64,000 nucleotides of DNA from Halocaridina rubra (lineage: Eukaryota > Arthropoda > Malacostraca > Decapoda > Atyidae), in assembly GCA_037179515.1 (NCBI GenBank), contig JAXCGZ010007667.1, positions 5,001 to 69,000 of the forward strand, given 5' to 3'. The notes beneath the pieces were generated by a model. It made no database searches and was not told the DNA's origin. It was given only the letters and a program-made list of their open reading frames with translations. Position numbers and translations under genes: made by a program. This document shows, piece by piece, positions 1 to 41,706 of the stretch (the stretch's first letter is position 1; every line of letters starts with the position of its first letter).

Positions 1-61
<61 letters not shown>

Positions 62-72
62 TATAATAATGA
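1..72. repeat. (TAA)n microsatellite
   Basis: Uninterrupted TAA units from the window edge to about 60, then an imperfect tail. Confidence 0.97.
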
Positions 73-145
73 TAATAATAATAAATAATTAAATAAATTT
101 GACTGAATTTACATAAAATAACTATATATATTTTCATATTTATTA

Positions 146-147
<2 letters not shown>

Positions 148-206
<59 letters not shown>
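148..206. repeat. (TA)n microsatellite
   Basis: Pure TA dinucleotide run. Confidence 0.97.
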
Positions 207-207
<1 letters not shown>

Positions 208-392
208 TCTGTTGTATCATAAGCCTAGCATATCTTCTAGCCATGTTATTGACCGAAGAGAGAAAAAAAATGGTGAAGACGAATAGAATTCCTGATTAAC
301 TAGAATTGATCTATCGAAGCTTGGTAGATTTGATATAATTTAAAATTATTATTATGAGTGTGTCCTTGTTCTTGTTAAATGTATGTGTGTGC

Positions 393-513
<121 letters not shown>

Positions 514-610
514 GGATATCTGAGTTGAACTTTCGTATTAAATGGGCTGTTAAGAATGATATTTTAATCTGAATCCTGTTGGTTTTTTGTGATACTGTCT
601 AGAGAGATGC

Positions 611-638
611 ATTATTATTATTATTATTATTATTATTA

Positions 639-676
<38 letters not shown>
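611..676. repeat. Compound (ATT)n-(GTA)n microsatellite
   Basis: An ATT tract passes directly into a GTA tract. Confidence 0.97.
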
Positions 677-713
677 TTAACTGTTTTCGATTTACATTTA
701 CGATAAATTTTTA

Positions 714-718
<5 letters not shown>

Positions 719-790
<72 letters not shown>
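719..790. repeat. (AG)n microsatellite
   Basis: About 36 AG units. Confidence 0.97.
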
Positions 791-797
<7 letters not shown>

Positions 798-987
798 CTA
801 ATTTTTATCCATCATAGAGAATATATATATATTTTTATTATTTTTTACCGTCATTGTTCGAATATAGTAGCATAAATTAGCATATCCATTTGTAGGGTTG
901 AATAAAATCCTTTTAACTGGACAAACGACCGGAACTTGTGTATTTCCTGTTGGAAATATGGACGTCACGTGCGGGGCTCTTCTTCCT

Positions 988-990
988 GTT

Positions 991-1018
<28 letters not shown>
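988..1018. repeat. (AAAT)n microsatellite
   Basis: Short tetranucleotide tract of seven to eight units. Confidence 0.9.
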
Positions 1019-1022
<4 letters not shown>

Positions 1023-1138
1023 CATATGTAACTCAATAAACGGAAAAAAAAAAAATTGAGGTCGCAAGCTATGGCCTAGCGGGATGCTGTGAGGTCGCTA
1101 GTTCTGGCCCAGCTGGGCGGAGATAATCTTGTATTTAG

Positions 1139-1640
1139 TACGATTCTTATATAGGATTTAAACGTGTTTTATCAGTGTTTAGTGGGTTAAAAACGATAAG
1201 CATAGATAATGTTTAGCTGTGTGAAACAGATGAGAGTAAAAGACAAAGCTTAGATATGTTTATATACTAAAATTGTGTTCTAATTATTTAAAAAAAGAAA
1301 AGAAAAAACATGCCAATATAGTGTTAATATTTTCAACTTGTTTCGTTTTAGTACGAATCTTGTATTGGATTTAAACGTGTTTGAAAAATGCTGAGTTGGT
1401 TAAAAATATAAGAATGAATTATGTTTAACTGTTCAAAACAGATAAGAGTAAAGGACAGTTTAAATGTTTGAACTGAATTTTAACTGTTAGAAAAAGTAAC
1501 ATTAATATAGTGTTTATATTTTCAATGTTTACTTGTTTAGCTTGAAAGGTGTTTCATTAATTTTAAACGTGGTTGAATGATGTTTAGTTTATAGAAAAAA
1601 AATATTTTATATAGTGTTTTACATAATAGATATAGGACAG
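1139..1640. repeat. Degenerate tandem repeat, ~200-bp unit, 2.5-3 copies
   Basis: The blocks 'GGATTTAAACGTGTTT', 'AACAGAT(G/A)AGAGTAAA' and 'ATAGTGTT(A/T)ATATTTTCAA' recur in the same order about 200 bp apart, starting near 1139 and 1351. A third, more decayed copy starts near 1535. I know of no family match. Confidence 0.75.
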
Positions 1641-1671
1641 AGATTAATTATTTATATGCTAAAATTATAAA

Positions 1672-1674
<3 letters not shown>

Positions 1675-1747
<73 letters not shown>
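1675..1747. repeat. (TA)n microsatellite
   Basis: Pure TA run about 240 bp upstream of the gene 1 start codon. Confidence 0.97.
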
Positions 1748-1749
<2 letters not shown>

Positions 1750-1988
1750 AGGAATGGAAATTTAAAATTTTACAAATAAATAAAAAAATAATTAATTGGT
1801 AGAAAAGGCAAAAACGAATTAGAGTGAAGAAGTAAAAAAAAAATTAATTAAAAATAAATTCTTTTTTACAGATTTCTATATGACTCGATTTTGAACTGGA
1901 ATTAAATAAAAATATTTCATTAATCTTTTTTAATATATAAGTAAAAAATTAATGCTATTAATGGGAGATTTGTGAACAGGTATTCAGT

Positions 1989-33313
<31,325 letters not shown>

Positions 33314-33410
33314 ATTGGACAAATAATAACTTTATGAAAGAGATAAAGTTGATAAAGATGCATTAGTATATGGAATTCCATTTTTTTTTATATAAACCTT
33401 TGTTAGTGAC

Positions 33411-33416
33411 AATAAA
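33411..33416 (+). terminator. Polyadenylation signal of gene 1
   Basis: AATAAA lies 98 nt after the stop codon in AT-rich sequence, giving a 3' UTR of roughly 120 nt. Confidence 0.75.
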
Positions 33417-33574
33417 GAGGAGTTAAACTTAACTGGCTTGTGATTTCTGAACCAGTATTAATTTGAGTGTTTCAGGGAATCTCTGTTGATTAAGATATCT
33501 TGTTTTTTTGTGTTTTGCAGTCACCTGTGCATTCACAGTTAATTTATTCAATATAGAGATCTTTGGATCTCTCA

Positions 33575-33808
33575 TTATTCCTTAAAATCTGACAATTCAT
33601 AACACTCCCTATGTCTGCTTTTCTTTGCTTTCTTATCATTATTAGATCTTAAATACCTTGACTATTCTTACAGACTGTCTTGTTTATCATGATCTTATTT
33701 CTGTCTTGTCCTTAAGCTGCTACTTTATCTTAAATGTTCTAACGGTGCTTGAAAACGAGGAGGGCGAATTTTTTTTGTCCCTCCTAGTGTCACATTCATC
33801 TAAAAATG
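33575..33808 (+). mobile_element. Repeat family B, decayed
   Basis: 'AAATCTGACAATTCATAACA' and the tail 'GAGGAGGGCGAATTTTTTTT', 'AGTGTCACATTCATC'. Confidence 0.6.
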
Positions 33809-34199
33809 CCTTTTTTTTATATTGCCTGAGGAAAAGGAAATCTTTTATACCAGTTGCAAACATTTAGGACAAATGGAGTTATTGTTGAGGAAACGCATTG
33901 CAGTGAACAATATAGATTCACTCACGAGTTACAGTAGGACCTTATTTCAGTTTTGGTTTGATAAAGAGTGAGTATACCAAAAATGTGGAATTTGGTAATA
34001 TTAATTTTATGTAATTGAGGTCAGCTCTCAAAACTTTATCATTAAAGGGACCTGGAGTGGCAGTGCTTTTGGTGTCATGACTAGTAAAAAACACAGGTTA
34101 GGTTAGGTTAAGCTAGCTTAGCTTAGATTGTGCATTTTCCTATGACCTTTTTTCTATGACTTTTTACCTGTAACTTTTTTCCCTGTGACTTTATTACCT

Positions 34200-34590
34200 G
34201 GATTCTTCGGTGTAGGTCCACCCTCCTGAGTTTCAACTCGGATTAGGATGCCAAGCAACTAGAAAAGACCAGCAGCAAGTGGGAGAACCTGGGGAGGCTT
34301 CGGTCACCCGGGCCATTACTTCATCTTGCAACACAACACACAACAACACAATTTTTTTTTTCTACACAGAGAAATAACTCATTTTGTCATTTCTCAGAGA
34401 CTCCTTCTAGTCAGAGACATTGATAGAAATTGAGTAAAACACATTATTCAAGACTGTTCTACACACAGGCACATATGCCAACAACACAATATGCACTCCC
34501 TGAGAGCTCTGTGGTGGGAAAGCAAGGTACTGTTAGTGGCCTTCCATAGGGACTCGGGGCTGTTCGACCAAGCAACTTAGGAAAACACGT
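34200..34590 (+). mobile_element. Repeat family E
   Basis: Second copy of the unclassified family at 19020-19450, same strand, same block order ('TAGGTCCACCCTCCTGAG', 'GGCTTCGGTCACCCGGGCC'). Confidence 0.7.
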
Positions 34591-34620
34591 AAACAACAAG
34601 AGTTGTAATTAACAATGTTG

Positions 34621-34811
34621 GTGCTACTTTGGCTTATTATCTACATGTCATGAATCTACTTTGGTATGCGATCTACTCTTGATATTGTGATCTATAACCA
34701 AACCTAACCTAACCTCTATTTAGTATTTTTAGCCAATGTATGTGCTGCTTATCGCTAGAATATCAACGGTGTAGATATTTTTTCCTTGTAGATAACAAAC
34801 CAAAGTAGCAC
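34621..34811. mobile_element. MITE-like element with 25-bp TIRs and TTAGG core
   Basis: The left terminus at 34621-34645 (GTGCTACTTTGG...) and right terminus at 34787-34811 are reverse complements at 23 of 25 positions. The core has 'AACCAAACCTAACCTAACCT'. I do not see a clear target-site duplication. Confidence 0.8.
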
Positions 34812-34889
34812 AATAATTTTCTCATTTGTATGACACAGATAGACCTATAGAGGAAAGAGGAATATTCTTCAAGGAAGTATTAGACATTT

Positions 34890-35173
34890 GGAACACCTAC
34901 AGTTTTGCGGGCCATACCAATGTTCAAAACCTACCAATAGATGGCGCTATGCTCTAACTAGAGAACTGGCTGATGAATACACAACAAAAATGGCGACAAT
35001 AGGCATACGAAACAATTTTTTACTATCCTAACTAAAAATACTTACCTAACCTCTTAGCCAGGGGGGCGAAGCCCCCCTGGAACCCCCCATCATACAGGTT
35101 AGGGTCGAACTACTTACTTGAGCGGAGGGGTGAGGTCGTTGAGCGGCATGGCCCGCAAAACTGTAAACTACCC
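34890..35173 (+). mobile_element. 284-bp MITE, copy 1
   Basis: Ends share the terminal inverted repeat core TACAGTTTTGCGGGCCAT (the right end is its reverse complement). Flanked by identical 9-bp direct repeats TAGACATTT at 34881-34889 and 35174-35182. An internal hairpin at 35058-35080 has 10-bp G/C stems. No coding capacity, so it is non-autonomous. A 9-bp duplication would suit Mutator- or Merlin-like transposons; the superfamily is an inference. Confidence 0.88.
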
Positions 35174-35359
35174 TAGACATTTAAATTGCATACATGCTGC
35201 TAAGGTATTTATATCAACATCTTGACTGAATGAATATGCTGGCCTTTATAATTATTTAAAACCAACACAGTTGTCGTGGTGTGAGGTCAACCATAGCAAA
35301 GGACCTGGATTCAATCCTGCTGTATTGTGGTAAAATATATATATAGATCCAATTGGGGC

Positions 35360-35530
35360 TGTGATATCACAGTGGAAGAGCACACTAGCCAGGACCTAAC
35401 AAGCCTGACTAATCTGGGTTTGATCCTGCTGTGGAGTGTTATGAGGGTTACCCAGCTGTAATCCCTCAGGTTCAACTTGCCTCTATCCACTCCCACTTGA
35501 ACTGGGACCAATTACTACACTTACAATAGT
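35360..35530 (+). mobile_element. SINE family S
   Basis: 'ATCACAGTGGAAGAGCACAC', 'GGGTTTGATCCTGC' and a degenerate body. A further 5' scrap lies at 35257-35335. Confidence 0.7.
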
Positions 35531-36489
35531 CATAAATACACTTTTTGATCCAAGTGAAAGCAGGGTGCCAAAAAGGGAATAATGGGTATTTATTACTCAA
35601 TATATGAGAAGATACATACCTCTGCTTGGTATGGAAGACTGCATTTAATAATTATAATAATAATAATGTATTATAAATCTAGTACTGCTAATTCTACTAT
35701 TACGAATAATAATAATAAATTTCAAATTATACAGTTTAAGTTCATAGAGAGTTCGGACTTTCGAGGAGTTCGGTCTTTCTAGATCCTAAATTCTCTTCGT
35801 CCAGACAAGATATAACAACAACAACACGACAAAGCAACAACAGACGTGTGAAGGCAGGAGACGTGATCGCGTGTGTCAACACGGGCTTGACAAGCAGAAA
35901 AAAAAAATAATATTTTGGGTAATATATCAGCAAAAAAGCAGTTTTTTGGGAGTAAGATATCAGTCAATTTGTTATAAATGTATTTTTATGAAGCTCGAGT
36001 CCCATTTGTGTAAATCAGGTTTCACGAATTTGTGAAAGAATTTGAGTGTAAACTTGTTTACAAGTGTTGTTTAGGCTTAATCGTAAGTCAAGGCCACAAA
36101 TAGGCCTATAAAGGCAAATGTTTGTTTGTTTTGTTTACAAAAGACATTTCGGGTGTAATTTATTACGTTGTCTGGCTGTCATTCGTGTATGTTCATTACA
36201 TTTAATTGACGTAAATTCCAGAAAGGAATTTCGTTCGTGTTAACTCCAGTTTCAATAATAAACTCAATTTCGTTTTTTATATTGTTAATTTGCGCTATAT
36301 ATATTTTTTTTAATTTTCTACAATTTTTCATTGCTTTATCAACTTATTGGTGTGTAAAAGTTATTAAAAATTACCAATTAACCCAGGTCAACCCTCCTAA
36401 TTATAAGTTAGGTTAGGTCAGGTCAGGTTTGGTTAGTTCAATATTACCTTCCACCTTGAAAACTAATTGCTGCTAAATGGAGCATTATG

Positions 36490-36690
36490 GGTATTGTAAC
36501 TGGTCTTACTATCCCATTATATTTGAAGAGTCACAACACTCCCCTTTCGGTTTCTCTGCACTCTGTTTCCTCATTTTTCTTCTGTCTTGTCCCTATACTT
36601 CTACTTTTTCTTAGTTTAAGCGTTTTCTTGGTGCCTTGGCCTCATGAAGGCAATTTTCTGTGCTGGTGTCACATTCATTAAAAAAAATGA
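36490..36690 (+). mobile_element. Repeat family B, 3' part
   Basis: 'AGAGTCACAACACTCCCCTT', 'CTCATGAAGGCAATTTTCTG', and the tail GTGTCACATTCATTAAAAA. Confidence 0.7.
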
Positions 36691-37024
36691 GGTCTGTATC
36701 TGGCTAGGGACTTGGGAGTCTTGAAAAATTTTTGAGAAAATTTTTATAATTATATTAGGTTAGTTTTGGTTATTAGCGTGTTAAACTACAAAGAGAGAAG
36801 CAAGTATTATTTTCGTGTATGATTTGATATCAAAATTATATACATTTGGAAAGTTTTCGTGTTTTGAAAATATGTTAACTACATTTTTAATAGAAATAAG
36901 ATATAGTTTCTACAAAACTTTGTTTCCAGGATGGTTACTCAGATATGGAGAAGTTTCTTATTGTGGTGATAATTTTACTGAGTTTATGTTAAAAAAGGTG
37001 TACGTAAAATGATTCAAAGTAGTG

Positions 37025-37225
37025 TTTTGCCACAGATATGAGGGCAGTATTCATCCCTTTTCTGGTGTCACACTCATAAGTAAAGAAAAAATACTTATTA
37101 TCACTTCGTATCTGGCAAGTCACAACACTCCTCATCACTTTTACTCTTTGCATTATATATCCTTGGTGCTCGGACCTGATGAGGGCAATTTTCTTTATCA
37201 GTCATGGTGTCATTTATTAGAAAAA
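37025..37225 (+). mobile_element. Repeat family B, two 3' pieces
   Basis: A short tail ('GAGGGCAGTATTCATCCC', 'GTGTCACACTCATAAG') is followed by a second 3' part ('CTGATGAGGGCAATTTTCTT'). Confidence 0.6.
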
Positions 37226-37297
37226 ATATATATATAACCTTTTACCTAGAGCCACTGGCATCATACTGCAAAGTGGAAATTGTGGTTATAAAACTAG

Positions 37298-37581
37298 GGG
37301 TAGTTTACAGTTTTGTGGGCCATGCCGCTCAACGACCTCACCCCTCCGCTCAAGTAAGTAGTTCGGCCCTAACCTGTATGATGGGGGGCTCCAGGGGGGC
37401 CAAACCTCCCTGGCTAAGAGGTTAGGTAGGTATATTTAGTTAGAATAGTAAAAAATTGTTTTGTATGCCTATTGTCGCCATTTTTGTTGTGTATTCATCT
37501 TCCAGTTCTCTAGTTAGAGCCTAGCGCCATCTATAGGTAGGTTTTGAACATTGGTATGGCCCGCAAAACTGTAGGTGTCCC
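37298..37581 (-). mobile_element. 284-bp MITE, copy 2 (inverted)
   Basis: Reverse-orientation copy of 34890-35173 with exactly the same length. Flanks TAAAACTAG (37289-37297) and AAAAACTAG (37582-37590) agree at 8 of 9 positions. The internal G/C hairpin is degraded here. Confidence 0.88.
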
Positions 37582-37602
37582 AAAAACTAGTTTGCAAAGA
37601 GA

Positions 37603-37765
37603 CAGGCGTAGCACAGTTAGAACACTTGATTTGGAAAGCGACAAACTTTTGTTCAAGCCCTCCACTTGGCATTAGGGAGGGCCTCCAGACTTACTTCCCC
37701 TGCTAAAACCTGTTTGTGTTCACCCCCTTTTGAATGGGCATTAATAGTGACACATAAAACAGCAA
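37603..37765 (+). mobile_element. SINE family S
   Basis: 'GCGTAGCACAGTTAGAACAC', 'TTGTTCAAGCCCTC' and the body. Starts 13 bp after the target-site copy of MITE copy 2. Confidence 0.8.
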
Positions 37766-38164
37766 AAAATGACTGGGCTAAAATGATTCATTATCAGATT
37801 GGAGTTTGGGTGTTCTCTGCACTTTTAGAGGTGGTCAGAGAGAAATCCCATCTTTTGGGTCCTGTGTAGTGAGGGTTATTTAATCTCTATAATCTATTAG
37901 ACTTTGTTAAACTATTCCAAGTCTCTACCATCATTAGTAGTATGACAAAAGTTGCTTTTCGTTTTATGTATGCTCGTACTGAGTGGTTTGTTCATTAGCA
38001 AATAATAGTTGATAAGTAGCTCATGAATGTATGAAAGTGAGTCGCACGCAATATCAAGCAAGAAAGAGAATACACAAAACTTTTAGGCAGTAAAATTCTA
38101 GGTATTGCTAGTGTTAACTGTGAAAAGAAGAATTAGTTATGGACTATTGACTTATTTGTGTTGC

Positions 38165-38330
38165 CATTTTATGTGTTACCCCCGTTCATTGTCGAATGGG
38201 GGTGGATGTTATCATACTGGAGCTCAGGAATTATCGCAGGATGCTGTACCTGCTGTGGGATCATACACAGGATCATCACTTTCTGAGTCAAGTGCTCTAA
38301 CCACTACACCCATGGCTCCCTCAGTTGTCG
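38165..38330 (-). mobile_element. SINE family S
   Basis: Reverse complement, ending 'CAAGTGCTCTAACCACTACA' (A-box side). Confidence 0.8.
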
Positions 38331-39009
38331 GCTATTAGTACTAACAAAAAAAAGCCAATGTACATACACATGTACATGTTTCTAGACCTGAAACATCTTG
38401 AGAGATGTACAAGATGGAATAGGCATATTCTGTATGTGTTTATTCAGTTAGAAGCCAAAAAGGATCAGAGATAATAATCAATGGACAGTTCTGCCCTGGA
38501 AAAACTGCATGGAGATGAAGTGAACCAATGATGCAACTCACTAAGAATGTGACAATCCAACTTCAGTCCATCGCATCATTTACGAACAAAGGGCCAATCT
38601 ATCAGTGTCATAATACTGTATAGAAACTTTCATAACTTTTTCTGGATATTGATTCACTGTGCCCCAATTCAAAAAGTCTATGAATATGTATAGACACTCC
38701 CCAACTTACTAATGAGTTTGGTTCCAGAAGTCCGTTTGTAAGTAGAATTGTTCGTAAGTTGTATGTACTGTACAGTACATACATATGCAGTACTGTGCAG
38801 CACTTAGGCTATTAACTACTACATAAAACATAAAGTATACAGTAGTAATAAATTTTAATACAGTATTAATAATGTAATAATAATAATAATACAGTACACT
38901 ACAGCAATACATACATTAATGCATGGGTAGATAATGGGTAGGTTTTTGTTTGTATCTGTGCATGCTCGTAACTCGGTTGTTTGTAAGTAGGGGAGCTCCT
39001 CTGCATCAT

Positions 39010-39180
39010 TTTATGTGTCATAATTGGTTCTCATTTAAATAGGGGTGGACGATTACTTGTTGGAGCTTTAAGGAGGATTGAACGTTTATGCTGGATGCCC
39101 TCCCTAATGCCCCTAGTGGGCTTGATTATGGGTCTGTCACTTCCTGATTTTAAGTGCTCTAACGTTTTCCCAATCTGTCT
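39010..39180 (-). mobile_element. SINE family S
   Basis: Reverse complement: 'TGTGTCATAATTGGTTCTCA', 'GGATGCCCTCCCTAATGCCC', 'TAAGTGCTCTAAC'. Confidence 0.8.
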
Positions 39181-39289
39181 ATCGAGTATAAATAGGTCAG
39201 ATGACCAAAGTAAATTCCCCTGTCTGTAAAGATTGGCAGTAAATATGACAAGTTGAAGGTAGTGGCAATCTTTGAGCCTTTCAGGATTG

Positions 39290-39445
39290 CATGATCTCAG
39301 TGGTAGAGCGCGAGTCAGTAAGAACTGACGCGGGTTTGAAGCCACCGCAGGGCTTTAAGAAGAACATCCAGCCATCATCCTCATGCTCCAAGTTGTCAAT
39401 GTTCATCCTCCCATTTAAATGGTCTAAATATGACACTTAAAAAAG
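39290..39445 (+). mobile_element. SINE family S
   Basis: 'ATCTCAGTGGTAGAGCGCGA' is a good tRNA A box and 'GGGTTTGAAGCC' a B box; the body follows. Confidence 0.8.
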
Positions 39446-39669
39446 TACTAACAAAATTAATCACATTATTGAAAGGTTGAGATGTGATCTGTTTGTGTTA
39501 CAACCTCCTAAATGACTTGGGAGGTTGTACCCCCTTTGTGATTTTACACCTCTAACAAAGGGATAAGATTGATTTAATCCCTTAAAACCAGAGATGAAAA
39601 ATATGAGATGGAACTTTGAAGTAAACAAGGCATTTATAAAACAACAAAACTGTTTATTTGTATGTTATT

Positions 39670-39830
39670 TTGTGTCACTATTAATCCCATTTATGAGGAT
39701 GGGGCACAGACAGGTTCAATCTGGGGAATACAGACTGGATTCCTTCCTAGCGCCCAGCGGTGGGCTTGACCGTGGGTCTGTCACTTCCTGAATATAGAGC
39801 TTTAACCACTGCGCTACTGCAGTCTTGGTA
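39670..39830 (-). mobile_element. SINE family S
   Basis: Reverse complement, ending 'GAGCTTTAACCACTGCGCTA'. Confidence 0.8.
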
Positions 39831-40499
39831 AAACACATTAATGATATAATATAAATATATTACTTAATGGTTGTCAAATAACACAATAATATAAATGAAT
39901 CCCTGCTATGTTCCTATTTTGTTATGCATATCATCAACTTAACTATTGCATAATGCCTCATTTACTGTGGCTTTCAAAGACATTTTTATGAATATAAAGA
40001 CTTATTTATTTAACATTAAAATACAAAATCATACTTGAGCACATAAAAATGCAATACTGGATAAGAAAATGAACAAAACACCTAACTGCACTGTTCAAAA
40101 GAGTACAGAGTACAGCAAGGGGAAAAGAAAGTCTTAGTGAGGCAGATAAAGAGCTTTAAAGCAATACTTCATATCTTTGTGAAATGAAAATCATCTGAGG
40201 AAACCCTGAGCGCTGCTTTCCATTGCACCATCGATGTCTCTCAGTGATGTACAGCCAGCCAACAAGTACCTATCAAAGATATATTTAAAAATATTTTTTT
40301 ATAATATACCTTGTCTGTTCTGCAAATTATTAAATTTTCTGTTGTTTAGCTTGTTTCATTTACTGTACCTATCAATGATATTTCTCCATTGTAAAGTTTA
40401 GCTAGATAATGTACTATATGAGTAACAGATCTTAGTAAAACAGAAATGGTGAGAGAGAATGTAAGAATTGTAACTATAAGTGTGTGTCTATGTGTGCAC

Positions 40500-40805
40500 G
40501 TGCATGTGTGTGTGTGTGTTTTAATGTGTCACTGGAACAGGCAAAGAAAATTGCCCTCATCTGGCCCAGGCACCAAGCAAACATAAAGCAAAGAGAAATG
40601 GAGATGGGGAGTGCTGTGACAAGTCTGATGTGAAGGTGTAAAATGAGATGTGTAACGAATATGTCAAAAAGTAATGGGTGTGTATACATTATAGGCATAG
40701 GGAATGAACTGTAATCGAAGGATGACTCAACACCGAGCTCTCTGGCCAGTCCTTTTGAAATTGTAAAGACCTTCAATTGTAGTATCACACTGGGCGGCTA
40801 GTCCT
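40500..40805 (-). mobile_element. Repeat family B, near full length
   Basis: Reverse complement of family B: 'CAAAGAAAATTGCCCTCATC' to 'GTAGTATCACACTGGGCGGC'. Confidence 0.8.
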
Positions 40806-41319
40806 GGACTGTAAATGAGAGAAAGCCACAAAGACAACACTGTGTGTCTTAGAAAATATTGTACCCCTTCAGCCCTAGGATGGAATCAGAAAAGTTGTTT
40901 TTATAACTGGCTGAGAATTTGTTGTAAATTTGAGCTAATTCCACCTTTTATATCAACTTCCAGTAGTTCACTGGGATGGCTGGAAATAGAAGTTTCTAAG
41001 AAATGGAATATTGATTCTTTTGACATATGTAGTATAGAAACCAGATTATAGTGCGGATCATTTAAGTGTTTGATACGGACAAATTTTATAATTCCATTTT
41101 TTAGGTTAGGTTAGGAAGTGTGCTCTTTGATTGGTGGTTATTATAGAGAAATTTTATTATGTTATTTGTAATTTACAACAAGAGTCTGTTGATCCTTATT
41201 CAGTACAAAGTTCAAAAATATTTCAAAGAAGTGCTTCGATTTATTGCGTTTGAATAATTTTCTTTAACCTTTACCACACCAAAATTTCCTAAAACTTTCA
41301 TTTACATATATCGTAAAAG

Positions 41320-41415
41320 TCTACTAAGTGAGGCAGAGTTAGGGGATTAGAAATCCCCTCGTTTGTATTTTCCTTCCATTAAGAGTCAAGTTTCGCTTTG
41401 ACTCAGCCATTGTAT
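41320..41415 (+). mobile_element. Repeat family D
   Basis: 'AGTCTACTAAGTGAGGCAG', 'AGAAATCCCCTC', 'CGCTTTGACTCAGCCA'. Confidence 0.6.
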
Positions 41416-41538
41416 ATTGATGAGTTATAGCAGTTGCATATTGTACCATAAAGAAAGCTTTAATGTTTCTGTGATTTACCACAATTATATAATGTTAATA
41501 TTTCATTATTTGGTAATTCCAGAGAGGTTAATATCCTG

Positions 41539-41706
41539 ATGGCCACCCTCCTCTGCGTTAAAAGACGAGCGGACGAGGATCCGTCTGAACACATCACCAT
41601 CAAGTCCAAGAGAGCTCGGACGGACAACAAAGCCGCTGGAACATCCGACTTGAGTTATGACGATGCCTCCACGAATTTTATAAGAGTGGGAACCGTCAAC
41701 TCAAAG
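41539..41706 (+). CDS. SLC7A6OS: Gene 2 exon 1
   Basis: ATG at 41539; donor AAG|GTATTT. Encodes residues 1-56, phase 0 at the end. GC-richer than its surroundings. Confidence 0.92.

Larger units (their letters stand above)
33430..41520. other. Intergenic region between gene 1 and gene 2
   Basis: No coding exon supported. It holds family B, E and S repeats, MITEs and fold-backs (listed). The stretches 35780-36480, 38340-39000 and 39840-40480 show nothing I recognise. Confidence 0.5.
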
